A DNA stretch of 64,000 nucleotides from Selenomonas sp. AE3005. Lineage in GTDB: Bacteria > Bacillota > Negativicutes > Selenomonadales > Selenomonadaceae. The position numbers and the translations under genes are program-made. Each line of letters starts with the position of its first letter. The first letter of the stretch is position 1. The stretch lies in NCBI RefSeq assembly GCF_000686945.1, contig NZ_JMME01000006.1, forward strand, positions 124,001-188,000, given 5' to 3'. Positions 1-8,616 of the stretch are shown piece after piece. The notes below the pieces were generated by a model. The model saw nothing but the letters and a program-made list of their open reading frames with translations. It was not told where the DNA came from and did not search any database.

Positions 1-135
1 ATCTACTTGTTCCCGGTACTGTTCGGCGCAGATAACATCTGGTACGCTGCTCCGGCGGCTACAGTGGTAGGCGCTATTCTTGGCACGGCCTTCCTGATAA
101 AGAAAATGCCGTTGCTCGGCACGGAAGAGGATTGA
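1..135 (+). CDS. MATE family efflux transporter, C-terminal fragment (cut by window edge)
   Basis: Reading frame 1 is open from the first base to a TGA at 133-135 and encodes the last 44 residues of a membrane protein. The stretch has a hydrophobic, Ala/Gly-rich final helix followed by a short charged tail (KKMPLLGTEED). The phrase LFPVLFGADNIW resembles the last helices of MATE exporters and is close to the matching region of the MATE protein at 11748-13085 (LPLLFGAEILW). MATE proteins are Na+ or H+ antiporters that export drugs or metabolites. The phosphopantetheinyl transferase gene starts only 6 bases later, so the two are probably co-transcribed. Because only the tail is visible the family call rests on that resemblance. 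Confidence 0.7.
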   Translation: MYLFPVLFGADNIWYAAPAATVVGAILGTAFLIKKMPLLGTEED

Positions 136-141
136 TGACGT

Positions 142-801
142 TTGGGTGAAGTGATTATTACGCTATTGCCGGTGGCCTGTCTGCGCACACATCTGTGGGA
201 GGCTGAAAGACTTTTGCCGGCAGCGCGCTTTTCCAAGATGATGCGTTACCGGCAGGAGGCTGACAGGCTGCGGTGCTTTGCCTCCTCCCTGCTGCTGCCA
301 AAAGCTGCCCAGGGCCGCAGTGTTTCTTATAATGAAGAGGGAAAACCTCTGGCGGAGGGGCTTTTCTTCAATCTGTCGCATAGTGGGGCGTATGCCGTAC
401 TGGCCGAGGCAGACAGTCCTGTGGGCGTGGATATCGAGGAAATGGTGCCGCTGGGCGGCTGGGTACGGGAGGCGCTGACAAGTCAGGAATATGCCTGGAT
501 GCTGCAGGGGGAAGATGAGACTGTATGCCAGGAACGGTTTTATCGCTTATGGACAAGGAAGGAAAGTCTGGTGAAATGCGAGGGACAAGGTTTTGCGTCA
601 GCGCCCGGAGAAATCAGTACCCTGCCTGTGGCTGAAGAGCAGTTAACAGATTATCTGGGAAAGACGTATGGGATTGGCAGTCTTAACCTCGGTGGTTATA
701 TGTTGTCGGCTGCCTTGCAGGGAAAGCAGCCGCGCCTTATAAGGCGTGACATTTCCTGGAAGGAAATCACCGGTGACAGTTGTTTGCTGCGCGAAGTTTA
801 A
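142..801 (+). CDS. 4'-phosphopantetheinyl transferase, Sfp type
   Basis: Transfers the phosphopantetheine arm of CoA to the conserved serine of carrier proteins, converting NRPS or acyl carrier proteins to their active form. The 219-residue length fits the Sfp group. The two signature blocks are present: GVDIE at residues 95-99 (Mg2+ and CoA binding) and LWTRKES at 136-142. An N-terminal NLSHSG block precedes them, as in Sfp and EntD. The start is either TTG at 142 or GTG at 151; no ATG is available in frame. It lies directly behind a MATE exporter end and about 8 kb upstream of the only NRPS gene of the window, whose carrier domain is a natural substrate. A role for primary fatty-acid ACP is the alternative. 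Confidence 0.9.
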   Translation: MGEVIITLLPVACLRTHLWEAERLLPAARFSKMMRYRQEADRLRCFASSLLLPKAAQGRSVSYNEEGKPLAEGLFFNLSHSGAYAVLAEADSPVGVDIEEMVPLGGWVREALTSQEYAWMLQGEDETVCQERFYRLWTRKESLVKCEGQGFASAPGEISTLPVAEEQLTDYLGKTYGIGSLNLGGYMLSAALQGKQPRLIRRDISWKEITGDSCLLREV

Positions 802-818
802 GTTTTTACATAAAAGAA

Positions 819-866
819 GGGCCTTGTGGCAATACTTTTACATGGAAAAGCATTGCCGCAAGGCCC
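819..866. terminator. Bidirectional terminator between convergent genes
   Basis: A 15-base stem with one mismatch (GGGCCTTG arm at 819, CAAGGCCC arm ending at 866) separates the phosphopantetheinyl transferase from the oppositely directed heptosyltransferase. It is placed where transcription from both sides must stop. Confidence 0.65.
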
Positions 867-891
867 GCTTGTTTTCGCGTGGCATGACATG

Positions 892-1959
892 TCAAAGCAG
901 TTCACACAGTTTTTGGGCGACGGTTTCCGGCTTGATGGCATTCATGCAGGCATTGGTTTTATATTTGCATTTTGTTTTGAGACAGCGGCGGCAGGAATGG
1001 GGGCTGATGATGAATTCGTGCCCGGCCGTCAGCGGCCCGTAAACGTCAGGCTGGGTTGGTCCCCAGAGGGACAGCGTCCGGCAGCCGACAGCGTCAGCGA
1101 TATGCAGGGGGCCGGTGTCACAGGAGAGCAGCAGCGTGACCGTTTTTAACAGGGCCCCCAGTTCCTGCAGGCTGGTTTGTCCGGCAATGGAAATGCTGGG
1201 ACGGTTTAAGTGCTGCTGGGCCTCCTTTATAAAGACCTCATCGCTGGGCGCACCGCTGAAAACGATTTGGACGTTGGCCGGAACAGCCTGCAGGGCAATG
1301 CCGAAGTTTTGCGGCGCCCAGTTTTTGTCCGGCCAGGTAGTACGTACGGTCACCATCAGGATGGGGCGGCTGGTGTCGATGCTGCGCTCCTGCCAAAACT
1401 TGGCGGCAAAGCCGTCCAGGCTCACGGGCAGGTTCATGGTCAGCCCCGGGGTGAAATCTGACAAGTCAAAACCGAGGGGGATGAGGGCGCTCAAATAGCG
1501 GTGTACCTTATGGGGGCTTTTTATGTTGGGAGCCATTTCCGTCATGAAAAGGCTGTTGCCCTCGTGGCGTTCATGAATGCCGATGCGCCGCTTGGCACCG
1601 GACAGGCGCGCCAATATGCCGGTCAGAAACAGGCCCTGAATATCGAGCACCATATCAAAGTGCCGTGGCTTTAGCAGGGTACGGGCTTTTTTGATTTCCC
1701 GGCAGGCACTCATGAGGTCAAAGGCCGAAACGGCCTGGTCTAAAGGGCGCCTGTCCCAAAGCAGTATTTCATCGATAAACGGGTTTCCCGCCAGCATTTT
1801 ATCAGCCGGCGGACTGACCAGCCAGGTCAGGTGACAGCCGGGCATAATTCCTTTGAGGTGCCGGGCCACGGTGGTGGCATGCAGGACATCACCGATGGCT
1901 GATAAGCGGATGATGAGTATGCGGCAGGACTCAGCTACAGCCGTGGTTTTATTTTGCAT
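892..1959 (-). CDS. Glycosyltransferase family 9, LPS heptosyltransferase
   Basis: Member of the WaaF/WaaC group, which transfers ADP-L-glycero-D-manno-heptose to the inner core of lipopolysaccharide at the cytoplasmic face of the inner membrane. The N-terminal ILIIRLSAIGDVLHATTVAR stretch and the C-terminal SCDTGPLHIADAVG nucleotide-sugar motif are typical, followed by LWGPTQPDVYGP. A C-terminal cysteine-rich patch (SCRRCLKTKCKYKTNAC) is also seen in this family. I chose ATG at 1959 (355 residues); a TTG 11 codons upstream would also be open but lacks a ribosome site of its own. An AGGAAGG lies 13-14 bases before the ATG. Presence of this gene supports an LPS-bearing diderm host. Family call firm; exact acceptor unknown. 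Confidence 0.9.
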   Translation of the reverse strand: MQNKTTAVAESCRILIIRLSAIGDVLHATTVARHLKGIMPGCHLTWLVSPPADKMLAGNPFIDEILLWDRRPLDQAVSAFDLMSACREIKKARTLLKPRHFDMVLDIQGLFLTGILARLSGAKRRIGIHERHEGNSLFMTEMAPNIKSPHKVHRYLSALIPLGFDLSDFTPGLTMNLPVSLDGFAAKFWQERSIDTSRPILMVTVRTTWPDKNWAPQNFGIALQAVPANVQIVFSGAPSDEVFIKEAQQHLNRPSISIAGQTSLQELGALLKTVTLLLSCDTGPLHIADAVGCRTLSLWGPTQPDVYGPLTAGHEFIISPHSCRRCLKTKCKYKTNACMNAIKPETVAQKLCELL

Positions 1960-2052
1960 AAAGGTTGGTTTTCCTTCCTGTTCATAGTACAATGATTAGA
2001 TAGGTCTTATATTAACATAGTAGAAAAGAATTGTCCAAGCTGAGGAAAGGAT

Positions 2053-5000
2053 ATGGACATGTTAAAAGATATTATCATTAAGTCTGTAGCCAGCAGTGAT
2101 ACGGTCTACCGGCGCGGTGTGAAATATTACAGGGAAGGCGCGGTAGAACACCTCGAATCTGAAAATGATGCCGGGAAGGAATGGACGGCCATGGTATATG
2201 GCACGGAAGATTATAATGTGTCTGTGAAACTGAATAAGAAACAGAACAATGTGGAAAGCTATACGTGTGACTGTCCGGCTGCAGCGCAGTATCTGGGGGC
2301 CTGCAAGCATGTGGTCGCAGTGCTGCTGGCCATTCAGGAAGAGCAGGAAAGCCGCCGGCCGCAATCAGCGCAGGAACTTTTGCGCGGGGTGATGGCCGAC
2401 TACGGTATTGATACATTGAGCAGTTTGGCGAAAAAAAAGGCGGTCCAACTGCAGGAACAGCAATCAGCTGAGTCCCGGCGCATGTTTGCAGCTTTTCAGG
2501 AGGCGGCCCGGGATAACAGCAGTGCGCTGGCCGGGCCGTTGGTGTATGGCTATTTGGAACCGCGGCTGTTCACGGAAAGTTTTTACGGCAATCACCGCAA
2601 CTGGCTGGAGTTCCGTTTTGGCCTAGACAAGCTGTATGTGGTCAAAAATATCGGCGCCCTGGTGCAAGGCGTGGAAAGAGGCGAACAGTGGCAGCTGGGC
2701 AGCAAGTCTGTGGTCAACCTGGGCACTGTGCGCTGGGGTGATGAAGTTTCGGCCGCACTCTATGGCCTGTTGCAAAAATACTATCGCCTGGAACAGAGCA
2801 TGTTTGCCGCCGGGGGCAGCAGCCGTTACTATTACACGGATAATCGGTCATACCTTTTTGACCAAAAACAGTTTCGTTTATCGCCGGAGGCCCTGGGGGA
2901 ATTTCTGACGCTTATGGGCGATAAAAGTTTTGAAGTTCATATTGAAGGCAGTGTGCCGGAGCGAGTCTGCACCCAGCTGGGAAATCCGCAAATCAGCCTG
3001 GCCCTGCAGGAAAAAAACGGCCACGGGGAATTGTTGGTCAAACGGGCTGATATTGCAGCGTTGACCCGGGAATGTGATTACGTATATCAGGACGGCATTA
3101 TATACCGGTGTGACAAAAAATTTGCACGTTCTATAAAGCCCCTTATAGATACTTTTGACGCGACAAACAGCGTATCGATAAATAAGGCTGATATGGCCAG
3201 GTTTTTCGGTCAGGTACTGCCGCGCATGGAGATGGCCGCTGCAGTCGACGTTGATGATAAATTCCAGGAGCAGTATGTAATTCACCCGCTGACGGTGGAA
3301 TTATACATCGACTATGAAGGCGATGGCATTGCTGTGCGTCCTAAGTTCGCGTATGGCGACGCGGTGTTTAATCCGCTGGTAGAGCCGGAACCGCCACTGC
3401 GTGACGGCCGGAAACTGGTGCGGAATAATGCCAGTGAAGATGAGATTATCACCAGGCTTACACATTATGGTTTTCGTAAAAAACGTGACCAGCTGGTGCA
3501 GACGGACGAAGAAAAGAGCTACGAATTTTTGACAGCGGAACTGCCATATCTGCCCGACTGGGTGGACGTGTTCTATTCTGATGCCTTTGGCAGCCGTCCG
3601 GTGCGCCCTATGCCGAAGGTCACGGCCGGTGTCAGTGTCAATGACGCCAACTTGCTGGAAGTCAGCTTTAATGCCAAGAATCTGGATTTTAACGAGCTGA
3701 TGGAGATATTGGATTCCTACCGGCAAAAGCGCAAATATCACCGCTTGAAGGACCGGAGCTTTATCACACTGGGTGACCAGCAAATGCAGGCTGTTGCAGA
3801 TTTTGTGGACAATACCGGCATTGCCCGGAGCAAGGCTGAGGGCATGAAGGTGGAGCTGCCTTTGTCGCAGGCCATGTATCTGGACGAACTGGCCCGGGCT
3901 GATGAATCCCTGCGTCTGGAACGCAGCCGCGAGTTCCGCACGATTGTTCGGGATATCCGGCACCCGGAGGAAAACACGGTGGCTGTGCCGGAAAGCCTTA
4001 AGGGGGTTCTGCGCGAGTATCAGGTGACGGGCTTTAACTGGCTGTCCACGCTGTCCCAATACCATTTGGGCGGCATACTGGCCGATGACATGGGGCTGGG
4101 GAAAACCTTGCAGGTGATTACCTTCCTGTTGTCCAAGCAGGATTACAAGGAACCGCCGTCGCTGGTCATTGCACCGACATCGCTGATGTATAACTGGCTG
4201 GAGGAAATAGAGCGTTTTGCCCCGGATTTGAAGGCCTGTGCAGTGGCCGGTTCCAAGGCCGAAAGGCAGACGATTCTCGATGAGGCAGATTCCAGTTACG
4301 ATGTGCTGATTACCACTTACAATATGTTGAAACGGGACATTGATATGTACGAGAAACGCCGTTTCCGCTATGCCTTTTTGGACGAGGCACAGCATATCAA
4401 AAATCCGACCACGCAAAATGCGCGGGCGGTGAAACGCTTGAAGACAAGCGGCTATTTTGCGCTGACAGGTACGCCGATTGAAAACACTCTGACCGAGCTG
4501 TGGTCTATTTTTGATTTTCTCATGCCGGGCTATCTGTACAATCACAAACGCTTTAAGGATACGTACGAAACGCCCATTGTCCGGGAACAGGACGAGCGGA
4601 GCCTGACGGATTTGAAACGTCATGTCATGCCGTTTATCCTGCGCCGCATGAAAAAGGACGTGCTGACGGAACTGCCGGACAAGGTGGAGCGCAAGATGGT
4701 CAGCTCCATGACGGCCAAGCAGGAAAAGATTTATCAGGCCTGGTTCCTTAAAAGTCAGAAGGAGTTTGCCCAGCAGCTGGCAGCCGGTGAAGACAGCCGG
4801 ATAAAGATACTGGCCATACTTACCAGACTGCGGCAGATTGCTTGTGACCCGGCAATGTTTTTGGAGGGGTATACCGGCGGTTCCGGCAAACTTGACCAGT
4901 TGGAAGAATTGGTCAGTGAGGCCGTGGAGGGCGGTCACCGTATTTTGATTTTCTCCCAGTTCACCACAATGCTGGGACATATTGGCGAGCGGCTGAAACA

Positions 5001-5394
5001 ACAGGGCATTGCTTATTATTATCTGGACGGTTCAACGCCGCCCCTGGAGCGTATCCGCCTGGTCAAAGCCTTTAACGAGGGCGTTACGCCGGTATTCCTT
5101 ATCTCGCTGAAAGCCGGGGGGACGGGCTTAAATCTCACGGGGGCCGATATGGTCATTCATTTTGACCCGTGGTGGAATCCGGCGGTAGAGGACCAGGCTA
5201 CGGACAGAGCCTACCGTCTGGGACAGAAAAACAACGTGCAGGTTATCCGCCTGTTGGCCAAGGGTACGGTGGAGGAAAAAATCTATGAGCTGCAGCAGAA
5301 GAAGAAATCCCTGATAGACCAGATGATACAGCCCGGCGAGAATTTCCTGTCGCGGTTGACGGACGAAGAAATTCGGGAATTGTTCCAAAAGTAA
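2053..5394 (+). CDS. SNF2-family helicase with N-terminal SWIM zinc finger
   Basis: A 1113-residue ATP-dependent DNA translocase of the Swi2/Snf2 superfamily (bacterial RapA/HepA-related group). The N terminus has a SWIM zinc finger, C72-x-C74-x9-C84-x-H86, expected to bind nucleic acid or protein. A long middle region (about 100-640) has no motif I recognise and corresponds to the SNF2-associated bacterial domain. The helicase core begins near 650: Walker A DDMGLGKT at 678-685, DEAQ box at 777-780, and motifs V/VI near the end (GGTGLNL, then DRAYRLGQ). Start ATG has AGGAAAGG just upstream; an alternative ATG lies two codons in. It stands alone between the heptosyltransferase (divergent) and the TetR gene. 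Likely role is remodelling of DNA or RNA polymerase complexes; target unknown. Confidence 0.93.
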   Translation: MDMLKDIIIKSVASSDTVYRRGVKYYREGAVEHLESENDAGKEWTAMVYGTEDYNVSVKLNKKQNNVESYTCDCPAAAQYLGACKHVVAVLLAIQEEQESRRPQSAQELLRGVMADYGIDTLSSLAKKKAVQLQEQQSAESRRMFAAFQEAARDNSSALAGPLVYGYLEPRLFTESFYGNHRNWLEFRFGLDKLYVVKNIGALVQGVERGEQWQLGSKSVVNLGTVRWGDEVSAALYGLLQKYYRLEQSMFAAGGSSRYYYTDNRSYLFDQKQFRLSPEALGEFLTLMGDKSFEVHIEGSVPERVCTQLGNPQISLALQEKNGHGELLVKRADIAALTRECDYVYQDGIIYRCDKKFARSIKPLIDTFDATNSVSINKADMARFFGQVLPRMEMAAAVDVDDKFQEQYVIHPLTVELYIDYEGDGIAVRPKFAYGDAVFNPLVEPEPPLRDGRKLVRNNASEDEIITRLTHYGFRKKRDQLVQTDEEKSYEFLTAELPYLPDWVDVFYSDAFGSRPVRPMPKVTAGVSVNDANLLEVSFNAKNLDFNELMEILDSYRQKRKYHRLKDRSFITLGDQQMQAVADFVDNTGIARSKAEGMKVELPLSQAMYLDELARADESLRLERSREFRTIVRDIRHPEENTVAVPESLKGVLREYQVTGFNWLSTLSQYHLGGILADDMGLGKTLQVITFLLSKQDYKEPPSLVIAPTSLMYNWLEEIERFAPDLKACAVAGSKAERQTILDEADSSYDVLITTYNMLKRDIDMYEKRRFRYAFLDEAQHIKNPTTQNARAVKRLKTSGYFALTGTPIENTLTELWSIFDFLMPGYLYNHKRFKDTYETPIVREQDERSLTDLKRHVMPFILRRMKKDVLTELPDKVERKMVSSMTAKQEKIYQAWFLKSQKEFAQQLAAGEDSRIKILAILTRLRQIACDPAMFLEGYTGGSGKLDQLEELVSEAVEGGHRILIFSQFTTMLGHIGERLKQQGIAYYYLDGSTPPLERIRLVKAFNEGVTPVFLISLKAGGTGLNLTGADMVIHFDPWWNPAVEDQATDRAYRLGQKNNVQVIRLLAKGTVEEKIYELQQKKKSLIDQMIQPGENFLSRLTDEEIRELFQK

Positions 5395-5419
5395 ATGTAA
5401 ATCTTTTGTGATTCCTACA

Positions 5420-5440
5420 AAAATGAATTAAATTCATTTT
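5420..5440. promoter_or_regulatory. Perfect palindrome upstream of TetR gene, candidate operator
   Basis: Two perfect 10-base arms (AAAATGAATT and its complement) flank a single central A. It lies just upstream of a promoter-like segment with TATAAT at 5469-5474, 50-110 bases before the TetR-family gene. This is the expected place for an autoregulatory operator; it is AT-rich and followed by a short T run, so it could instead help terminate the helicase transcript. Confidence 0.45.
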
Positions 5441-5530
5441 TTACCTTTTCAGTAGAAAACTTTTCCGATATAATAGAAAACAGAAGTAAACGGAAGTTGA
5501 AATCAGTTATGGAATTGGGGCGATGTTACC

Positions 5531-6142
5531 ATGGAAGAAAAAATGGGCCGCCGGGAACGGAAAAAAATGCTATCCCGGCAGGCGATATTAGCAGCGGCTG
5601 TGCGTGAGTTCAGTCAGAAGGGGTTCAAGGAAACATCGGTGGCTGATATCATGAATGCGGCTGACTTGGGCATAGGCACCTTTTATAATTACTTCCAGTC
5701 CAAAGAAGAAATCCTCATGCATTTGCTGGGGGGCATGGTGCAGGAAGTAGACGACTCGCTGAAAGAATTGAAAGAGGCCAGGCGGCCGGCCTGTGAACAA
5801 CTGGCCTCCGCTTGTTCAATCACGGCTAAGTTCCTTGATGAAAACCGCTATGTCCTGCCGCTGTTTTTAGCCGCGGCGGAACATTCAGGCCTGCCGGAGA
5901 AGGCGGAAGAGCGCAAGCCGATGCCGACGCCGGGCTTTAAGCACCTGTTTGAGAGCATTTTGCAGGAGGGGCAGCAGGCCGGAGAAGTGCGCAATGATGT
6001 GCCGCCGGAGCTGATAGCGGAGATGTTTCATTCCATTTATCAGGCAGCGGCGTTCAGCAAGCTCGGAATTCCCTTTCAGGAAAATGTGTCTATGAAAATG
6101 CGGCTGCTGCTTGCTGGGATTAAGGCACAGCCGGATACTTAA
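5531..6142 (+). CDS. TetR/AcrR family transcriptional regulator
   Basis: A 203-residue repressor-type protein. The N-terminal helix-turn-helix is clear (residues about 13-60: ILAAAVREFSQKGF, then SVADIMNAADLGIGTFYNYF), followed by a ligand-binding helical domain with no recognisable ligand. It is 33 bases upstream of the two radical SAM genes, same strand, so it probably forms an operon with them and controls it in response to a small molecule. A perfect palindrome at 5420-5440 upstream is a candidate site. Start ATG at 5531; a second ATG five codons in (MGRRERKK) is possible. The link to heme or porphyrin sensing would be a guess from context only. Confidence 0.92.
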   Translation: MEEKMGRRERKKMLSRQAILAAAVREFSQKGFKETSVADIMNAADLGIGTFYNYFQSKEEILMHLLGGMVQEVDDSLKELKEARRPACEQLASACSITAKFLDENRYVLPLFLAAAEHSGLPEKAEERKPMPTPGFKHLFESILQEGQQAGEVRNDVPPELIAEMFHSIYQAAAFSKLGIPFQENVSMKMRLLLAGIKAQPDT

Positions 6143-6175
6143 TGTGTAATATATTTTAGGAGTGGAGAAGCTCGC

Positions 6176-7357
6176 ATGATTAGTGTTACTAAACTGTTAT
6201 TTGCTAGGGATTATTATGGGGATAACCTGCGTTATACGCAGAATGCGCACAGTATGCGCAATGGCGCTGCCGAGGGCATGGGGCCGGTAGTGGTCTGGAA
6301 TTCAACCAAGACCTGCAATCTGAAGTGCATGCACTGCTATATGCAGTCTGACGCCCAAAAGTATAAGGACGAACTCACTACGGCGGAGGCCAAGAAATTC
6401 ATTGATGACCTGGCGGACTTTAATGTGCCGGTGCTGTTGTTTTCCGGCGGCGAGCCGCTGATTCGTCCGGATTTTTTTGAGCTGGCAGAGTATGCACAGA
6501 AAAAAGGCGTGCGGCCGACGTTGTCCACCAATGGTACGCTGATTACCAGAGAGGTGGCCCAGCGCATTAAGGATATCGGCGTGGGCTATGTGGGCATATC
6601 GCTCGATGGCCTTAAAGATGTCAATGATAAATTCCGTGGTGTCGAGGGCGCTTATGAACGGGCGATGGAAGGCATTCAGAACTGCGTGGCCGTGGGCCAG
6701 CGTGTGGGCCTGCGTTTTACGATAAACCATCATAATATCATGGAACTGGACAATATCTTTGACTTTATCGAAGAAAAGGGCATAAACCGTGTTTGTTTCT
6801 ATCATTTGGTTTACTCCGGCCGCGGCGAAAAGATGGTCAATCAGGATGTAACACCGGAGCAGTCCCGTAAGGCTATGGATACCATTATCCGCCGCACCCG
6901 TGACTTTGAGGAGCGTGGTCTGGAAAAGGAAATCCTGACGGTGGACAATCACTGCGATGGTGTTTACATGTATCTCAAAGCCCTGGCTGAGGGGCGCGAT
7001 GAAACAGCGGCGCAGATTAAAAAGTACATTTCCATGAATGGCGGCAACCGTTCCGGCATTGCCTTTGGTGAGGTTGACCCGTTGGGCTACGTGCATCCTG
7101 ACCAGTTCACGCAGCATCATACCTTTGGCAATGTCCGCGAGCGCAAGTTCGGTGACATTTGGACAGACGTAAGTGCCAGCCCCATTTTGGCCGGCCTGAA
7201 AGATAGAAAACCGCTGCTGAAAGGCCGCTGTGCCCGGTGCAAATTCCTGGACAACTGCAATGGCAATTTCCGCACCCGGGCTGAGGCTGTGACCGGTGAT
7301 TTTTGGGAATCGGACCCTTCCTGTTATCTCACCGATGAAGAAATCGGTATCAAGTAA
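6176..7357 (+). CDS. Radical SAM/SPASM protein, NirJ1-like (heme d1/heme pathway family)
   Basis: A 393-residue radical SAM enzyme. The [4Fe-4S] motif CNLKCMHC is near residue 45, followed by FSGGEPLIRPDF (SAM binding) and TLSTNGTLIT. The C-terminal domain carries a SPASM-type cysteine set (CARCKFLDNCNGNF) for auxiliary clusters. The opening MISVTKLL and overall layout recall NirJ1 proteins, one of a pair named from heliobacterial heme d1 clusters; related AhbC/AhbD enzymes act in siroheme-dependent heme synthesis. Its partner NirJ2-like gene follows 12 bases later. No other nir or ahb genes are in the window and no cytochrome cd1 is seen, so a role in an alternative heme pathway or another peptide or porphyrin modification remains open. 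Start ATG preceded by TAGGAGTGGAG. Confidence 0.85.
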   Translation: MISVTKLLFARDYYGDNLRYTQNAHSMRNGAAEGMGPVVVWNSTKTCNLKCMHCYMQSDAQKYKDELTTAEAKKFIDDLADFNVPVLLFSGGEPLIRPDFFELAEYAQKKGVRPTLSTNGTLITREVAQRIKDIGVGYVGISLDGLKDVNDKFRGVEGAYERAMEGIQNCVAVGQRVGLRFTINHHNIMELDNIFDFIEEKGINRVCFYHLVYSGRGEKMVNQDVTPEQSRKAMDTIIRRTRDFEERGLEKEILTVDNHCDGVYMYLKALAEGRDETAAQIKKYISMNGGNRSGIAFGEVDPLGYVHPDQFTQHHTFGNVRERKFGDIWTDVSASPILAGLKDRKPLLKGRCARCKFLDNCNGNFRTRAEAVTGDFWESDPSCYLTDEEIGIK

Positions 7358-7369
7358 GGAGGGCGCAGC

Positions 7370-8368
7370 ATGAAGATTGTATCCTGGAATACCACCAACA
7401 ACTGCAATATGTATTGCGCTCACTGTTACCGTGACGCCGGCTGCAAGGCAGAGGACGAGCTTTCCACGGAGGAGGCCAAGAAACTTCTGCGCGAAATTGC
7501 CAAGGCCGGTTTTAAAATCATGATTTTCTCCGGCGGTGAACCGCTGACGCGTCCCGATATTGTGGAGCTCGTGAAGTATGCTGCCGATTTGGGCCTGTTC
7601 CCTGTGTTTGGCACGAACGGCACTTTGATTACGCTCGAAATGGCCAAGGCCTTAAAGGAGGCCGGGGCCAGAGGCATGGGTATTTCCCTGGACTCGCTGG
7701 ATAAGGACAAGCATGATAAGTTCCGTTCCTTCCCCGGCGGCTGGGACGGTGCTGTACAGGGCATGAAAAACTGCCGGGAGGTGGGGCTGCCCTTCCAGAT
7801 TCATACTACGGTTATGGACTGGAATCAGCACGAGCTTGAGGCTATGACGGATTTTGCTGTGGAAATCGGCGCCAAGGCGCATCACTTTTTCTTTTTGGTA
7901 CCTACGGGCCGGGCAGCTACCATCGAAGAAGAATCCCTGCGTGCTGAGCAGTATGAAGATGTGCTCACGCGGATTATGAAGAAACAGGAGCAGGTGGATA
8001 TTGAATTAAAACCAACCTGCGCACCGCAGTTCCTGCGCATTGCTGACCAGCTGGGGATAAAGACACGATTCCACCGCGGCTGTCTGGCAGGCCTGAGCTA
8101 TTGTATCATCAGTCCGCGCGGCAAGGTTCAGCCCTGTGCGTATCTGAATATGGAACTGGGCGACGTGCATGACACGCCGTTTGATGAAATCTGGCGTGAC
8201 AGTGAAGTGCTTAAAAAATTGCGGACGCTGGAATACAGCGGCGGCTGCGGTACCTGCAGTTACAAGGGTGTGTGCGGCGGGTGCCGGGCCAGAGCAGCCT
8301 ATTATCATGGCGGCGACTACATGGCCGAAGAACCGTGGTGCCTGTATCATGGGCGGCGTGGAGAATAA
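7370..8368 (+). CDS. Radical SAM/SPASM protein, NirJ2-like (heme d1/heme pathway family)
   Basis: A 332-residue radical SAM enzyme, paralogous to its upstream neighbour. Near the N terminus CNMYCAHC binds the SAM cluster, followed by FSGGEPLTRPDI. The C terminus has a SPASM-like series (CLAGLSYC, then GGCGTCSYKGVCGGCRARA) for additional iron-sulfur clusters. AHHFFFLVPTGRA in the middle is characteristic of the NirJ2/AhbD-like branch, whose AhbD member decarboxylates iron-coproporphyrin III to heme in archaea and sulfate reducers. The ribosome site AAGGAGGG lies 8 bases upstream. Family assignment is good; the reaction in this organism is inferred. Confidence 0.85.
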   Translation: MKIVSWNTTNNCNMYCAHCYRDAGCKAEDELSTEEAKKLLREIAKAGFKIMIFSGGEPLTRPDIVELVKYAADLGLFPVFGTNGTLITLEMAKALKEAGARGMGISLDSLDKDKHDKFRSFPGGWDGAVQGMKNCREVGLPFQIHTTVMDWNQHELEAMTDFAVEIGAKAHHFFFLVPTGRAATIEEESLRAEQYEDVLTRIMKKQEQVDIELKPTCAPQFLRIADQLGIKTRFHRGCLAGLSYCIISPRGKVQPCAYLNMELGDVHDTPFDEIWRDSEVLKKLRTLEYSGGCGTCSYKGVCGGCRARAAYYHGGDYMAEEPWCLYHGRRGE

Positions 8369-8373
8369 TTTTG

Positions 8374-8418
8374 TGAGGCAGACGGTAGGGCAAACATTAC
8401 CGCTTGCCTCATTTTTTT
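8374..8418 (+). terminator. Rho-independent terminator of the TetR/radical SAM operon
   Basis: TGAGGCA...TGCCTCA stem (8374-8411), extended by partial pairing of GCGGTA-type bases inside, followed directly by seven T residues. It ends the radical SAM operon before the NRPS promoter region. Confidence 0.8.
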
Positions 8419-8616
8419 GTGCATGTCATAAGTATTGTAATCATGGGTGGAAGGAATAAAAATGTTAATGTCGAAAATAAAAATAAAATAACTAAGTAAT
8501 AAACTGTAGTGGCTGTAACAGTTCGAGATTATACAGAAAAGTTTATAAATTAAAAGAGTTTATACGATTGTTACACAGCGCTATCATGTACTCCTGAAGA
8601 GAGGGGGCGCGCAACT

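Noticed and set aside
3301-5001. Long open frame on the minus strand inside the SNF2 helicase gene (566 residues)
   Set aside because: It is the antisense shadow of a gene with strong motifs; its translation is His/Arg-rich without domains and lacks a ribosome site.
8511-8585. Inverted repeat TGTAACA/TGTTACA around the NRPS promoter region
   Set aside because: Arms are short and far apart (about 50 bases), so the pairing may be chance; kept only as a note.
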